This document shows, piece by piece, positions 1 through 13,700 of a DNA stretch of 64,000 nt. The notes under the pieces are model-generated. The model had not been told where the DNA came from, made no database searches, and saw only the letters and a program-made list of their open reading frames with translations. The position numbers were made by a program, and so were the translations under genes. Source of the stretch: Nautilus pompilius (lineage: Eukaryota; Mollusca; Cephalopoda; Nautilida; Nautilidae). Location of the stretch: assembly GCA_018389105.1 (NCBI GenBank), contig JACATO010000311.1:1235501-1299500 (forward strand). The letters run 5' to 3'. The first letter of the stretch is position 1, and every line of letters starts with the position of its first letter.

Positions 1-2010
1 TCATAAAGTTTGCTACATTCTCAACTGTAAGGCGGCTTCTTTTAAATGAATATATAATATTCATTCTTGAAAACCCTTTTTCTGCCTCTGCAGAACTGAC
101 AGCAACAGTATTGACAATATTTTTAGCCTTTTGTACACTTTGAGGAATTGCAGGGTTGTGGGAATTTTGTAGGACATTTTCCACATTGTCACGGAAATCA
201 TTAATACTGATTTCATGATGGAAAACTTCACTGAATTCACTCAGTTTTTCTTCTGCAGCTTTCCAGGGTACAACAAATTCCTCAATGTTCCACGAATTTG
301 GCTCAAGCAAGTTTATCAGTTCATGAATTTTGTTGTCATTTTCTTGTTCATTGTTCTTTAATGTTAAATGATCACAGTCCATCAACCTGTTTTTCATATT
401 TTCTATCACTGTCTCCAGTAGCTTTTGACAAGGAAGGCTAACAACTTTGTTGTTTTCAACGAACTAAATATCCTTAAAGGCATCTGAAGCAACTCTGACA
501 TCAATTTCCTTTTCAAAGGTTCCCTTACTTTCTTTGAGCATTTCAAATGCCTTAATGGACCTTTTTATTAGTTTTTCAACTCTTGGCAAAGTTAAACTTC
601 TAGCTTGAAGGGCATTAGAAAGTAAGGAAATTTCTTGCAGTATGTCTATCATCAGTGCCAAATCATCCAAGAAATGCTTTTTGCAAAGACGGGCACCTAT
701 CCCTGAATGTTTTGTCTCATTAGAGAAATATTTGTACAATGCTAGATAAGCATGTCACACGGCAAGTGCAGATCTTAGACTGCAAGCAGCCCATCTTGAT
801 CTCAGAACTCTACCTATCTTCAGAATTTGTTGTCCATGTTTTTCTGAAATTTTGAAGAGTTGCATTTGATTTTTGTTTGATTGGTGAAAGATTGTGTAGA
901 TTTTATCCATGAATATTTTGAAGTGATTCACTTGTTTTATATCATTGACAGAATTGTCCAAAATAAGTTGCAAACGATGATTTAAACAATGCCAAATGAC
1001 AATGTTAGGAAAATCATTTTTAAGTCTAATGCCTACCCCAGAATTGCGGCCAAGCATTACACTTGCCCCATCTGAACAGAAAGCAATCAAATTATTTCTC
1101 AAATATTCATTATCAAATCCACCATCGTGCAAACTCCTTAACAAAGATGCATATATTGTTTCTTCTCCCTGTCCTTCCAATTCGGCCAAATCAAAAGAAA
1201 ATTGTTGGTGATAGATCACAATCTTCAATCTTCAAAATAATTATAACCACAGGCTTACTAGATATGGTTGAAGCTTTATCCACGATGACAGAATTTTAAA
1301 TTTTGTTCAATAATTTTGGTAAATATTTCATTTTTTATCTCCTTTGCAATGTGATCAACTATTTTCACAGCAGTTTTGCGAGAATGAAGTCCAACACCCA
1401 TGTCAACTCCATTTTTTATTTGAAGCTCAATCTCATCTTCAACATCAGAAAATGGCCTGCTTCTTTTTGCTAAACTGTAGACTGTATTTAAAACTCTGTA
1501 TGTAGAGGCAAAATGTTTCTGGTTCATTTTATCAATGCATTTTGTAATTGCATCATATGCATGATCCTGTAGTTGCTTTACACAAACACTATGTGCCTTT
1601 GATGAAAAATGCTCTTTCATTTTTTTCCTGAGAGATGCTTGCTGGATGGTTTTATCCTTCCATGAGGCTTCAACACTGTAGCTTCCCCATTCAACTGACA
1701 CATGAATTCCCTTCATGTTTAAGGAATCAAATTTGGCACAGTGATCACAACCAAGTTTCTTGCTATGAACAATCAATTCATCATATTTTTTTTGGAACCC
1801 CTCATATTGCTTCATACTCCAGCAGTCTGGAAGAGATGATGCGGCATCTGCCTCATCTGTAGGTGGCACAGTATCAGAAGCAGAAGTTTCATCAGTATCA
1901 CTCATCAAAGATGGTTGTGTTACTGTTACGTCCTCACTGGCCACTTCCTTTGAACTTTCAGTTCTTGGGATTTTTCGCATGAACTCTAGTATATTTTGTT
2001 GCCGCTTCAT
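1..2010 (-). pseudogene. hAT transposase (KIAA1586/ZMYM-like), broken and 3'-truncated
   Basis: Starting at ATG 2010, the protein begins MKRQQNILEF and has a Ser/Thr/Glu-rich leader. A CDHCAKF segment with a later H-x-C-like pair (SKAHSVCVK) follows and looks like a TTF/zinc-finger-type domain. The RNase H-like core shows SVIVDKAST (first acidic residue), FCSDGASVMLGRNSGV (second) and WHCLNHRLQL. The last part before position 1 reads EAEKGFSRMNII, the hAT C-terminal dimerisation motif. Damage: two frameshifts between about 1280 and 1200, an in-frame TGA near 752 and an in-frame TAG near 461. Otherwise the frame is well kept, so the copy is not very old. It resembles proteins annotated as E3 SUMO-protein ligase KIAA1586-like, which derive from hAT transposases. 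A functional host gene is unlikely because of the breaks. Confidence 0.8.
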
Positions 2011-2878
2011 TTTAAGGGCTGAAGTCTGAAATGTAAAAAATTGTTTCACTAGATACTGGGATTGCTACAATATTTTCACTGTGCAATGTAAAATACAGTG
2101 TTTTTTTTCAATGGTAATTACGAGAATAATTTTCATAATCAGAAGGTAGTAGCATAAAAACATCTACAACCATATCTAACAAATATTATTTTAGATACCT
2201 CTTGTAAAGGAGTAGGAATTACAAATTAAATGTGAAAAAATGAATATCTAAAAAAATTATTATTAATGGTCTAGTACTATAATGCGGGTAATGAAAACAT
2301 TTGTAAGTGTAACTGGTAGTGTTCACCAGTTCACGTAATTATTTCATAATTATATAACACAATACTTTTTAACATTTAAAGTCTTGAAATTATAAGAATT
2401 AATAATTTCTTACAGTTTATCACACAAGAACTGCTCAATCTGCAACGTCGAACCAGCAGATACAATGGCAAATTACAAGCTCAAAACTAATTTTCTCCAT
2501 TGTTCAGCATAAAAAATACTGTAACTTTTAAAATAATAAAACTCCATATTTTTGAAAATTAAAAAAATACTGTATGTTTTAAAATACTAAGTCAACTGTT
2601 TTAGCTCTAAGTGCTTTAAAAGTCCAATGTACTCAAAAGTATTGGATATACTAACAGATTTTCTGCAGCAAACCAATGCTAAATATAATTAGCAGATGAT
2701 AAACTCATTTGAAATGGCCCATATAAAGCAGCTGACCATTGATTATGTGGTCAAAATTTGATTTTTTCATTTATTTTTCATTTCATATTCGAAGACTAAT
2801 TGGGGGGCTGCCCCCTCCTTATGGACCAATTGGGGAGGAAGCCCACCTGGCCACCCCCCCCCCTCAGGTCCGCTACTG
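1..2878 (-). mobile_element. hAT-superfamily DNA transposon, 5' part, decayed, cut by window edge
   Basis: The minus strand holds a transposase reading frame (2010 down to 1) preceded by a G-rich terminal sequence. The outer end is placed at 2878, where the minus strand begins CAGTAGCGGACC followed by a long G run; a CAG start is typical of hAT termini. The 3' terminus and the target-site duplication lie beyond position 1, so the outer end is inferred from one side only. Between 2011 and about 2790 there is only AT-rich sequence, read here as the element's 5' untranslated part. Confidence 0.6.
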
Positions 2879-3017
2879 GCTGTGCATAATTATAGAACAT
2901 TTCACTTACTAATAAGGGATGTTTTATCTATTTTCTGCAGCTGTAGAAAGTTACCATAGATATTTCTAAAACCAAGAATAATTGGATTCATGCCTTATAT
3001 TTTGATGATAAAATAAG

Positions 3018-3096
3018 TTAAGGGCTAACAACTGGTTCGCAGAACTCATGAAATTCCAAGAACAGGTTTTCACGAACTGGCTGAATCCCACCACTG
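3018..3096 (-). repeat. hAT-type MITE fragment (one end only)
   Basis: Read on the minus strand from 3096 the sequence begins CAGTGGTGGGATTCAGCCAG, then has a GTTCGTGAAAACC block and ends near a GAACCAGTTG block. This layout resembles short non-autonomous hAT repeats whose termini start CAGTGGTGGGATTC. I did not find the partner terminus nearby, so this is a truncated copy. Confidence 0.4.
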
Positions 3097-4718
3097 GTTA
3101 CAGCTATATCCATCTGGAGTATTTATGGTTCCACTGAGAGTGAAATGTTAATTGTAAAACATTGGAAATATATATTTATAAAATAAATTACAGCTTTACA
3201 GTTATTAATTAAAGTTAACTAATGATTTCATGATATGTCATATCCTTCTGACTGTTAGAAAATGAGACCATAAGGGACATCGAAGGCATATAGAAAATCT
3301 CTACTTGTCATGCAGCACTTTTATCCCAAGAAGAAGGTAACATAATGTTTTATAAAATTGTATTTTATTGTGGCTGTAGGTCTACTTAATTGTACTGAAA
3401 ACAATTGTTTTAAAACATATTTTATAATTTAAAATGAAATGCTTTAGTAATATTACATATGATTAGTTTAGAATGTGTATTGAGCATGTACAACTAACTA
3501 TTGGCTATTTTGAGCTCATTATGTTGTAGTTTGTTGTGGCCTGGTTTTAAAAATATAATAATAAACCTGCTGTTGAGTATATTTAGTCTATAAATATGCA
3601 CTTGCATGTTTTGTATAAATTTTTGTTTTCAAATAATAAAATGAGGTATACAAAAATATTGTTTTTAATGCTCACAGCATTATTTTGAAATTACAAAGAT
3701 TTTGTTTGTATGTGTGTGTGTATTTTTTTAAATGCATTTCTACTGATTGGAAACATTAAATACAATTTTCACTCCATGTAAAATTGACTCTGTTTTTTGA
3801 AATTTTAAAATGCCATTTTTATGACTCTTAAATAGCAATGCCAAATAAACCTTTCTTTAAAATGAAATAAATGAATAAATAGATAAATACAAATAAGGCA
3901 GTGATGATATCAGAAAGATTATGTCATTTGGATTTTTCTTTATTGATTATCAATAATATGTCTATAAATTTTTGAGTTTTTAGATAATAATTTTCACATG
4001 CATGATTTTCTACCCCAAACCTTACCTGTGTATTTATTTCAACATTCTGTACTGCTGATAAATATCTGCATTTAGTGCAGTCTATTTTGGTCAAGTACTA
4101 TATAGTGTAACATTGCAATTGCAATGCATATTCATATAGGTAGATGACATATAGATATATATCTTTAGAACTTCTTTTTACAGTTTTGGAAAGTAGAAAC
4201 TAAACAGCTGAAAAACTATTTTAAATGAGCTGTCTGAGATTCTAGGTGTTCTACATGATTGGAGAAATATTATAATTTCTAGTTGAGCAAATGTAGAAGG
4301 GACTTAAAACTACCTCATTCAAATGTACCAGCATTACCCTAATAAAAGCAAAACACATGCACATGCAGGCACAAGTAATTGGCAAGCAGATTTAAGCAGC
4401 AGAATGTATAGTGGATGATACTTCCTGGAAGTCAATTTATATACTTGGCTACTCTGTAGGAACCTAGCAATAACTTCTGTAAAAAAAAGAAAAAATAAGA
4501 GAAATTATATGCATTTCAGAATAAAGGAAAAAAGCTTAACTTTTAGCAGGACATTACCCACACTAGTTGATCACTTAATATGTTAGATTTGCTCTGAGAT
4601 TTTTAAAAAATGCATAGGTTTACCTTTTAAAAAACAACTCTACATATCAATATTGTAATCATCAGAAATCTTAAACCCCCACACATTTGTTGCTATAGGT
4701 TGATTTTAATTTCTTTAG
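3097..4718. other. Upstream region of the dynein-chain gene; no gene seen
   Basis: This is AT-rich sequence without an open frame or recognisable repeat. The promoter and any non-coding first exon of the gene starting at 4761 should lie here or further left. A pyrimidine-rich acceptor (TTAATTTCTTTAG) ends at 4718, suggesting that the ATG exon is exon 2 of the transcript and begins at 4719. I could not place the transcription start. Confidence 0.35.
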
Positions 4719-4760
4719 TCACCGAAAGACCAATAGAAGCAGAAGCGTGTAGCTCAAGAA

Positions 4761-7700
4761 ATGGCTCGCCGCAAGCAAGAAGTCCAATTGCAGAGAGAAC
4801 TAGAAACTCAAGAAGAGTGGGAAGAGATGCTGTCAAAAGAAGGTTTACTGGGTAAAGTTGAATTATTTTTTAAAATCTGTATTGTAGAACATTTACATAT
4901 ATAGTTTATGAGTTTGTATAACAACTAGTATTTTATTTGTTTTATTTTACTGAATACTAATTTATTTTGCTCTTGCAAATGTTTTTATAAAAAATACTAT
5001 AAATCTGTATCAGTATGCTTGCTTTTTTCCATCTGTATAAAAATTAATTGTTTCTTTTAAAAAAATTTAATAACTATTTTCTTGGTTTTGGTATTAATTT
5101 AATAGGTGTACTTGAAGGAGAAAATTATTTAATTAACTTTTAATTTCAATTGCTTATTTTTCTAACAGTGCATCCATAGATTTAACTTGGTTGAATATAC
5201 AGTTTTTTAAACATGTGAAATCTTCTAATTATAGCAGAATTCATCCTCTACCTTGCATCAAAATCTATGTTCAAAATTGTTTCATCATAATTATTTTAGT
5301 ATCAATATTTGTAAACAGTGAACATATAATTATTTTATTTTTTTTTAAAGATATGCTTTTAACGTACCTTTGTTTGTTTGCAGTGGTAGATGTATACCAG
5401 GAATGGTCAGGTCCATGTACAGCTATGTTGAGTAATTTTAGAAGGTTGAAAAATGAACTTTCTGACGATCTTTTGCGGTTCGCTGCTGTAAGTGCCATAT
5501 TACCGAGGCATTTTGTTTGCTTCCTTCAGGAAATAACAGATAACATCTATGGAAATGTTTTTTAGCACATGCAAATTTTAAAAAAAAATTTTTTTTTCTT
5601 ACATTGTCCCAGAAAAATGAATTTTATTATTATTTTTTTAAATTTTTTTCCGATTAGTTTGCTTTGTACTTTTTAATTTTTGTTTAATTTTAACTTTATA
5701 AAAATACTGAAGTCAATATTTTCAATATAAACTTGGATAGCATAGGCATGGCGACCTCTAGAAAGGGTCAGCATAGATTTACCTGAATGTTTCCAGACTT
5801 TAAACTTTTATAATATACTGAAAAACTAGAAATATGTGTTTATCTGGTTTAGGTTTTAAACATTTAGGAGGAGACCTGATACTGGTTTTTAAAATAATTA
5901 AGAATTATGAGTGTGTGTGAACAGCAGCAGACTTCACAGATTTTCTATAGTTAGTAAGGTTAAAGATCACAATAACAAATTGGTAAAGAATTCATCATGC
6001 AGACATTAGGGAAAAAAAAATAAATGTAGTAAAATCCTGGTATTGGTTGTCAATAGTAAGAGTGTAAATCGATTTTAAAAATCTCACTGACAGATACTTC
6101 TCTTCCCTGGATGACTTGTATATGCCACAATGGCTTCTTTCCTTGTTGGGTTAACTAAAATAAAGTAATCTAAACATACTTATTGTTGGCTATTTAGATG
6201 ATACTTTGTTAGTTTTTAAATAAGGAAGTAAGGTTGCTGTTTTCAAAAAATAAAAATAAAACAATAAAAGTGGAGGGGAATAAGGAAGTCATTTGTCGAT
6301 AAGTTAATTTTGATGTATAGATACTGATGCTTCAAAGATCAAAGTCATCAACTAACTATAAAGGACTGACAAACTAATTGATATTTGTAAAAAAAATTGA
6401 AATAAAGAAATTTGGTGATAAAAACTTTATTAACTCTAATTAGCAGCTGTAACAAGAGAGAAATTGAATTGTTTATTGCAATGTGGATGTTTTTTGAAAG
6501 CTACAGTATAGTATAGTATGTTGTTAATGTAATGATATGCTAAAACTTTATCAGTAATCTAATTTAAAATCTGACAATTCAATAGTTTGATATGATAGTG
6601 GAAAAATTTCAGGAAATTCTGTAAACATGATTTTATGTTACATATTTTGCATTGCATGTATGAATGCTGTTTATAAGATTATTTTTTCTTTCTTTCTCTG
6701 AACAGGCTAAATCAGATAGAATTGATGCATTAGAAAAGTACAGAGGAAAATGTGAACCATGTTATTTGTTTTTTGCAGTAAGTTTGTTTATTTTTTTATG
6801 AAAAAACAACATATTGTAGCAGACAGTTTTCAGTATTTATTATTCCTTCACATTTAAACTATAAAATTTATGCAAAACCAGTCTAATTCTTTGACAGATG
6901 AATGCTAGTCAAAATTGCATCTACATAGTGAATTAAAATTATTTACTAATTAAAAATGTAAAATAAATCATTTTAAATCATTTGTCTTTAATTTTACCAG
7001 TAAGCATGTGTACTGTACATACTTGTTTGCAAAACTTGAGACAAAGTTTTTGATGGATGCATTGGATTTATGCTATATAAAAAGGTCTGTTAAGTATTAG
7101 TCTTCAGAAAATAAACAGCATTGAAGACTGTTGAACATCTGAAGAAGTGTAGTTTTATACCAGTACTTTGTACAGATTTGTCTCAAAACAACTAAATGTT
7201 TGGCATTTGTACTTGTGTATATCATGAAAAAAGAGATTGCAGTTAAAGTAATGAGCTACTCTGTACAATTCCTGATTTGAATAAATTTCTACATTATCTG
7301 CAATATGTTTTTCAAACTTGTTTGTAAGATTTGTAGAATTAATCTTTAAAAATTAACATTGATTTTATGAAAACTGAAAATATAATAGGAATTAGCCAAA
7401 TCATTTTCAGGACTTTGATGAATTTAGATGTAACTAAAGTTTATGAGAAACTTAATGCAGTTGATGTTATTGACCAAAACTTTAGGAAAGCATTTGAAAC
7501 TGTTTCTCATGATCTTTTAAATATTGACATTGTGGGAATTTATTGCTTTAGATCATTAATCATTTTAAAAGGTGCTGTATTTTGCTAAAAGAAACTGTCC
7601 CAAACCTTTGGTTTGAACCAATCTTATTTCTGATTATGTAGATGACAGTGATATTGCAGTAGAATGTAAATTAAATAGGTTTGCTGACATAGTCTATTCA

Positions 7701-10700
7701 TATGGTAAGATTTATTCTCATGAAAACATCAGTCAACTCTAGGAAGATTTAAATACAGTAAATAAATAATGCCAAAAGGGTTTTAATCTTTCTGTGTGTG
7801 AATGTATTTATATGTTAATCGAATATTTATTGCTTGGAAAATGGTCATCAATAATAATAATGAAGAACAAGATCACAGAGTAATTATTCAGTATAACCTA
7901 AAACATAAGCAGTGAAATTCATTGTTAAGTAAGGCAAGATTCATTTAACCAAACTTAAAATGAAGACACTGGGCATTCTTTTTGTTTTATTTAATAGTTT
8001 GGTTAGATCTCATCTGAAGTAGATGGTCCAGGCTTGATGTCTTTATCTTTTAGGAATATTGAGACTGTAAGGGATGCAAAAATTTTCTGTCCGAATAATT
8101 TGGGAATTTTAAATTATTCTGAGTGATAAGCAAAAATTAAACTTTCTAGTCTAACATAGCAAAGATTACATGGGGATCTATAGCACTGAAGACAATTACA
8201 ATTCTAAGAGGTAGACAGGTTTCACTGTTTTGTTATTTGGAGCTCTCACGTACAACAGGTTATAATTTAAACTTTATAAGCAGCATAACAGGCTGGACAT
8301 CCATAACTTTTTTTCTTTTCAGTAATAAAGTGCATAATGCATGAAATAGTCTGCCTAATGCAGTTGTTTAATGTGACACAAGCAATACATTAAAAAATGG
8401 ATTGGATAGAAAAGCTATTTATTACAAGTAACACTGATAATTTCCTTATTTCTCTCTCTCTTTTTTCTTTCATTAGTCTTTCATTTCTTGCTAAATGTAA
8501 GCTTAATATTTTCATCTGTTTTTTTTTTTTTTGCTGTTTTGTTTTGATAGAGTGGCTTCTTAGTAGCTGTGATCAGGGGTGCAAATTCTCCATTGTTGCT
8601 AAAAATGATAGTACAGCAGCTTAAACAAGAGCACAAAGTTCTAAAAGGAGAATCTGAGAGAAAGGAGGTAAGCTTACTAGCTGGTCATTCAGACTTTTTA
8701 AGGTTTTGATCTTGTGTACACATGCAAACAAACAATCCTCCTCTGTTTCTTTATCAGATTACTGATCCTGTTATAGCCAAGATGGAGGAAATGGAAAGAC
8801 TTCAACGTGAAGCAGAAGAATTGGAAAAATTGAGTAAGCATTGTTTTATGACTGATAACAATTTATTTAATAATTTTTTTTCTATAAGCCTTCTAAATAT
8901 ACATGTGCAGGTGCAGGAGGGTTTCACACGTCAGTTTTGTGGTCTATCAAATCTAGTAATTTATGGAATGAATATGCAATCTATCATGGAATTTTGATAT
9001 TTAGAATATTTAAAAATATGAAATTACATTTAGCACATTTAATGCCCATGAAGCATGAATGAACGATTTATTTTTTCTGTATGGAGAAATGAACTGATAA
9101 AACATCAGAAATTCAGAAATTTTATCCAAATATGTGTATACTAAAATTTCCTATTGCTTTGTCATTTATCTATCAACTTGCATGCTACTGACTTCCATCA
9201 TTTGAGATATTTTGGAGTACAGTTCTTCAGAGTTGAATTTTATGCTTAAAATGTGTAAATGTTTGTCATATTATTTTTTTAAAATTTTATAATAATAAAA
9301 AAAATAGCAGGAAATGTTATATATTCTGGAAATGTTCAATATATGAAATGAAATAAAATGTTTATGCTGTCCAACTAGATGGCTGAATATATTACACACA
9401 CACACACTTTGCATCCAGATTTTTTTGTTTACAAAGCACCTCATTCACAATGCTGTGATTTTATAAAGAAGAAATCATTTATTTGCAGCCATTTGTTTTG
9501 TATTTTCATTGATATTTTACAGGTACAGAGAGTTATGATGTTTCAGATAGAACATGTTAATTTTGATGATACATTACCCACACTCATTCAAGGTATCCCT
9601 ATTATTTAAACACACTGAATGTGACTGTAGTTATGGTCAGTTCTTCCTCACTGCCATTGTTGTGGCATTGATTTCTCTTGCTGCAGTTGCTAATTGCATT
9701 GTTGATGTATTCTCCAGCTCTAATGAGGTGTCATCAGTTTTGCTAATAAGACATTTAGGCAACTTATTCCTAACCCATACATACTATTACTTTCTCGTTG
9801 AAATGACTAAAAGAAAAAATGCTAAGTATTTCTTTAGTGCTGATTAGAGAAAACAATAGGTTTTGTTCAGATAGTGCTGTTAAAATATAGATCAGGGTAA
9901 GCAATCAAAAGTTTCCAGGATATGTAAACAAACAACTTTCTGCGTGCAACTAACACAATGGTTATAAACAAATACCCCAACACGTCGCAGACTGATTGAC
10001 AACATGGTGTTTTGGAAGCTTTTTAGATCTTAGAATAAACTGGTATAAAGAAAACTAGTAGTTAACTGATAAAATACTCCACTTTAGTTGTGCTTACCTC
10101 ATCCATTCAAAACATTCCATTTTACACAAATAATGGGGGGAGACTTTTAAAAAAGGTTTTCATCAATATGATTCTGTCTTGCTGTGTTCATATCAAATCT
10201 TGAAAAAAATCTTAAAGACCAGTAGTTACAAAGTTTGTATGGTGCAGCATAAAAAGTGGAAAATAAGTTAAACTGGAGCTCTCTCTCTCTCCAGCTGGTG
10301 TTAACAACAATACACAAGCCGGTAATCTGTTCATCTGTCTACCACAGATTTTTATTAATTCTCATTATTGCTAATGGTTATTACATTGTACATTCATCTG
10401 ATAATTACTTTGTAACTTGTTTTACCTTTCTAGATAGGATTGATTCTCACATATTATTCTTTTCATAAAACACTCAAAGTGATTTAAAAATACAAATAAA
10501 TGAAACTGAAATTAGTTTATTTTTAAAATGCTAGCTTCTAGTTATCCAGTACTTGGTAATTTTTTTATAGATATTATTTTACAAGTGATAGCAAATAAAG
10601 AATATACTGTTCTTTATGCTTTCTAAGATTTATTTTTCATTAGTGAATCCAAAGTAAGCTTTATTTTTATGGTCTGCAGTTGTTACTGTTTCAGGTTAAT

Positions 10701-13700
10701 GAAGGGAAAAAAGCCATAAAATGTACAGCTCTGCAGTATCTTTTCACTTTCTAAACTGGTTTCTTCCACCCCAGGTTTTGTGTTGATTTGATTTCTGATA
10801 GCAAAGCATTTACTCTAAAAATTAAAACTGTTTTGCCACAAAAAATAATATATCTTATACCCAAAATGCACTTAGTTTCTTTCGCACACAAAGAAAATCG
10901 ATAAAATAATTTGGACTTTTTATGTTTACTCTAAAGTGTAAAATGAAGTCTACTTAATGAAAATTGCAGCATCTTTTATAAAAGGTAAAATGTTAAGATA
11001 ACAGTCCAACCCTTTAAGTTAGTCATTCATACAGTCATTTTTGATCAATGAAATCATGATCAGGTATGGGCCGTGTGAGGAAAACTTGGGTTTATATGCA
11101 TATGAAAAAGGTTCACCTCAAGATATTCTTTGAATATAACATCAGATGGAAAGTTTTGACTTAACTGTTGAGGTTAGAGCAGGATTTAGCAATATAGAGT
11201 TTTTGTTGTTTTTTTAATTGTCCTAAGATAGGCATTTTTATAATTCTCCAAGTAAAGAAATTTACAGGATGGGCTGTTATGATTGTTTTGTGAGATTTTC
11301 ATTTCCTGTGTTTGAAGTTGGAAATTGCATAATATTTCACCAAGGTATGATTGATTATATATACACATGCCTTTGTTGACAACACACAAAAGTGTATTGT
11401 TGTATCCTGTGCCTCATTTTCTGTATACATAGAGAACTTGTTTTCTTGTAATTGAAAATAAATTACTACGAATCAGTCCAATTTTTCCTTGTCTGGGTGA
11501 ATGATATTAGGATGTTAGGGATTCAGGGCTTCAAGTAGACGGGCACTGTTATCTTTTTTTATGTTTAGTGAAGCAGTAACCAACATCCTAGTCATAGAAT
11601 GTGGGTTTACTTTTTTCTTTTCATCTATAGCTACTGACTGGCGTCTGATGATTGTTTCCTTAGAATGCATGAATTACTGCAGGGGAGCAAACTACTGCAG
11701 ATTTTATGTTCTAATGCAAAATAAAATCTGTGCATGGAAATTTAAGTTATTATTTTCACTAAACTATGTTGATGCAGAATTCAAATGTTATATTTTACAA
11801 ATTCTTAAAGTTTACATTTTAAAAATTAAATTCAAAATGATCTTAACTAAGAGTGTGTGGTGAATATTTCTAGTATATAGTAAATTTAATATAAAAGTCT
11901 ACTGCTACTGATGGTGGGGCTGTTTTTCATTGACTTCCAAAATGAAAAAGGTCGAGGTGACTTGTTTTTTTAACTACAATATATTCTAAGAGCAACTCAT
12001 GACAAATAGTATATTATATATTCATATATTATCAAATTGTAAATAGCTATGTGGTAGTTCTCATGAAGTATGCAAAAATTGAGATGGGCAGAGTTTTCAT
12101 GTCTCATATACATTCAATGCCTGGTACTATTTGCTTTTTAACAAAGCATTGACTTTTCTGAATGTGAAGAAAAAATGATAGCTTTATGTTATGTATCTTA
12201 TAATGTATAAAAATGTCATTCTACATCCATACATAATAAGATAATTTTTGTTAGGATAGGTTATACAAGTTTAGATAAGTACAGAGTACGAAACATTCAG
12301 TAGGTGCACATACTTCCTATATACTATAGGTATGTTCTTGATAAAGTACATTTGCTTACTTATTCTATTTACTTATGTGTATAGTACTTATCATAAAGAG
12401 ATAACAGTAACAGATTTCAATTTGAAAATTATATTTTCATGCAGATGCAAGTAAAATTCATACATATATATATATATACACATATGGTTGTTTTAACAGA
12501 AGTGCCAAAGCAAGTTACTGTTGCCATTATTAAACCAGATGCTGTGAAGGCTGGCAAAGTTGAAGAGATTCTTAAGCAAGTAAGCTAAATTTAATGTTAT
12601 AAATAGGACAAAGTAGAGCAAGCTTTAAAAAAGCCCCTTTATTTACAAGTATGCTTTTATTAGATTTTGACTCACAGTGTCAAAAAATTTTACTAGTAAT
12701 GCATTTATTTCAGGAATTTATATTACAATGATTGATTAACCATCTCCTGATATTCAGTTGATTTTATAAAGTTTTAGCTGGTGTGAGTGGATTAATCTAA
12801 AGAAAAGCAACTTGGAGATTTCAACTTTTCAGCTACATAATTTTCTAAACTTATAATAAATTTTTTTATTATTATTCTTTAGAAAAACATTTTGTCCATA
12901 AAGTTTACTTTCACCCAATAAAAGGCATTTGCCCACAAAATCATTTTTGTGTGAAAATTCTAGCCATTCTTGACTGAACTTAAGCGATTTTGTAATGAAA
13001 TGAATTTTTGTTGACAAAAGCAAGTTGTGTTAGTAATTCCTATATAAATAAATGTTGTTTGTGCCCCATAATTATTACTATAACAGTAGTAAACTAATTT
13101 GGTAAGTGGTTACATACATATATGTTAATTATGAAGAGATTTCAATACTGTGCATACATTTTGTCTGTTCTGTAAGTTGTGTAATTCACTATGAGCCATC
13201 ATGGACATTGAAAAGATATGAATGTTCTTGGTGTTGCTTCTTAGGCTTTGAATAGTACTAGGACCTTCCAAGACAGATACATTTTAAAAGTTAGGCAGCA
13301 GACCACTAAAAAATTTTATAATACATTGACAGTACAGCTGCAGGCAACTGAAAGAAAAAGTGTCTGTCATTTTAAATATTGGTTTTTATAAATGCTTATT
13401 TTATAAAAATGATTTCTAAACATCAACTATTTTCTAGCTTTGTGCCACAAAATAAGCAATTTATAATTTAAAAGAAAATTAAATCTATGTAGAGGTAAAG
13501 ATTGTTTGAAGTTTTATAATTTCACTGTAAAAGTAGAAATATTGATTTAAATATCAGAGTAGTAGAGGAGTGTCTGAGATATTATAAATTTACTTGCTAA
13601 TTGTCAAAACAGATGACAAGTTCAGGATTGGAAATTTTGACCCAAGAAGAGCGACAGTTGACAGAAGGAGAAGCTAAAGAATTTTATGCCCATCTGTCTG

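Larger units (their letters stand above)
4761..8833 (+). other. Thioredoxin-like domain and linker exons of the dynein-chain gene
   Basis: Exons 1-4 encode the thioredoxin fold. The active-site loop reads YQEWSGPCTAM, so the first cysteine of the usual WCGPC is serine. The cis-proline region reads KCEPCYLFF, with an extra cysteine after the proline. Exon 5 (8758-8833) encodes MEEMERLQREAEELEKL, a short charged helix joining the first NDPK domain. With a single active-site cysteine the domain should not catalyse classical dithiol exchange; a structural or binding role is more likely (inference). Confidence 0.85.

Noticed and set aside
4689..4702. GTTGCTATAGGTTG as an X-box for the dynein-chain gene
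   Set aside because: The right half-site does not match (TTG instead of RAC), so it fails the consensus.
9523..9592. Splice-bounded open frame (VQRVMMFQIEHVNFDDTLP) in intron 5 as an extra exon
   Set aside because: Its phase does not fit the donor at 8833, where a stop would follow, and exons 8758-8833 and 12500-12579 join perfectly without it.
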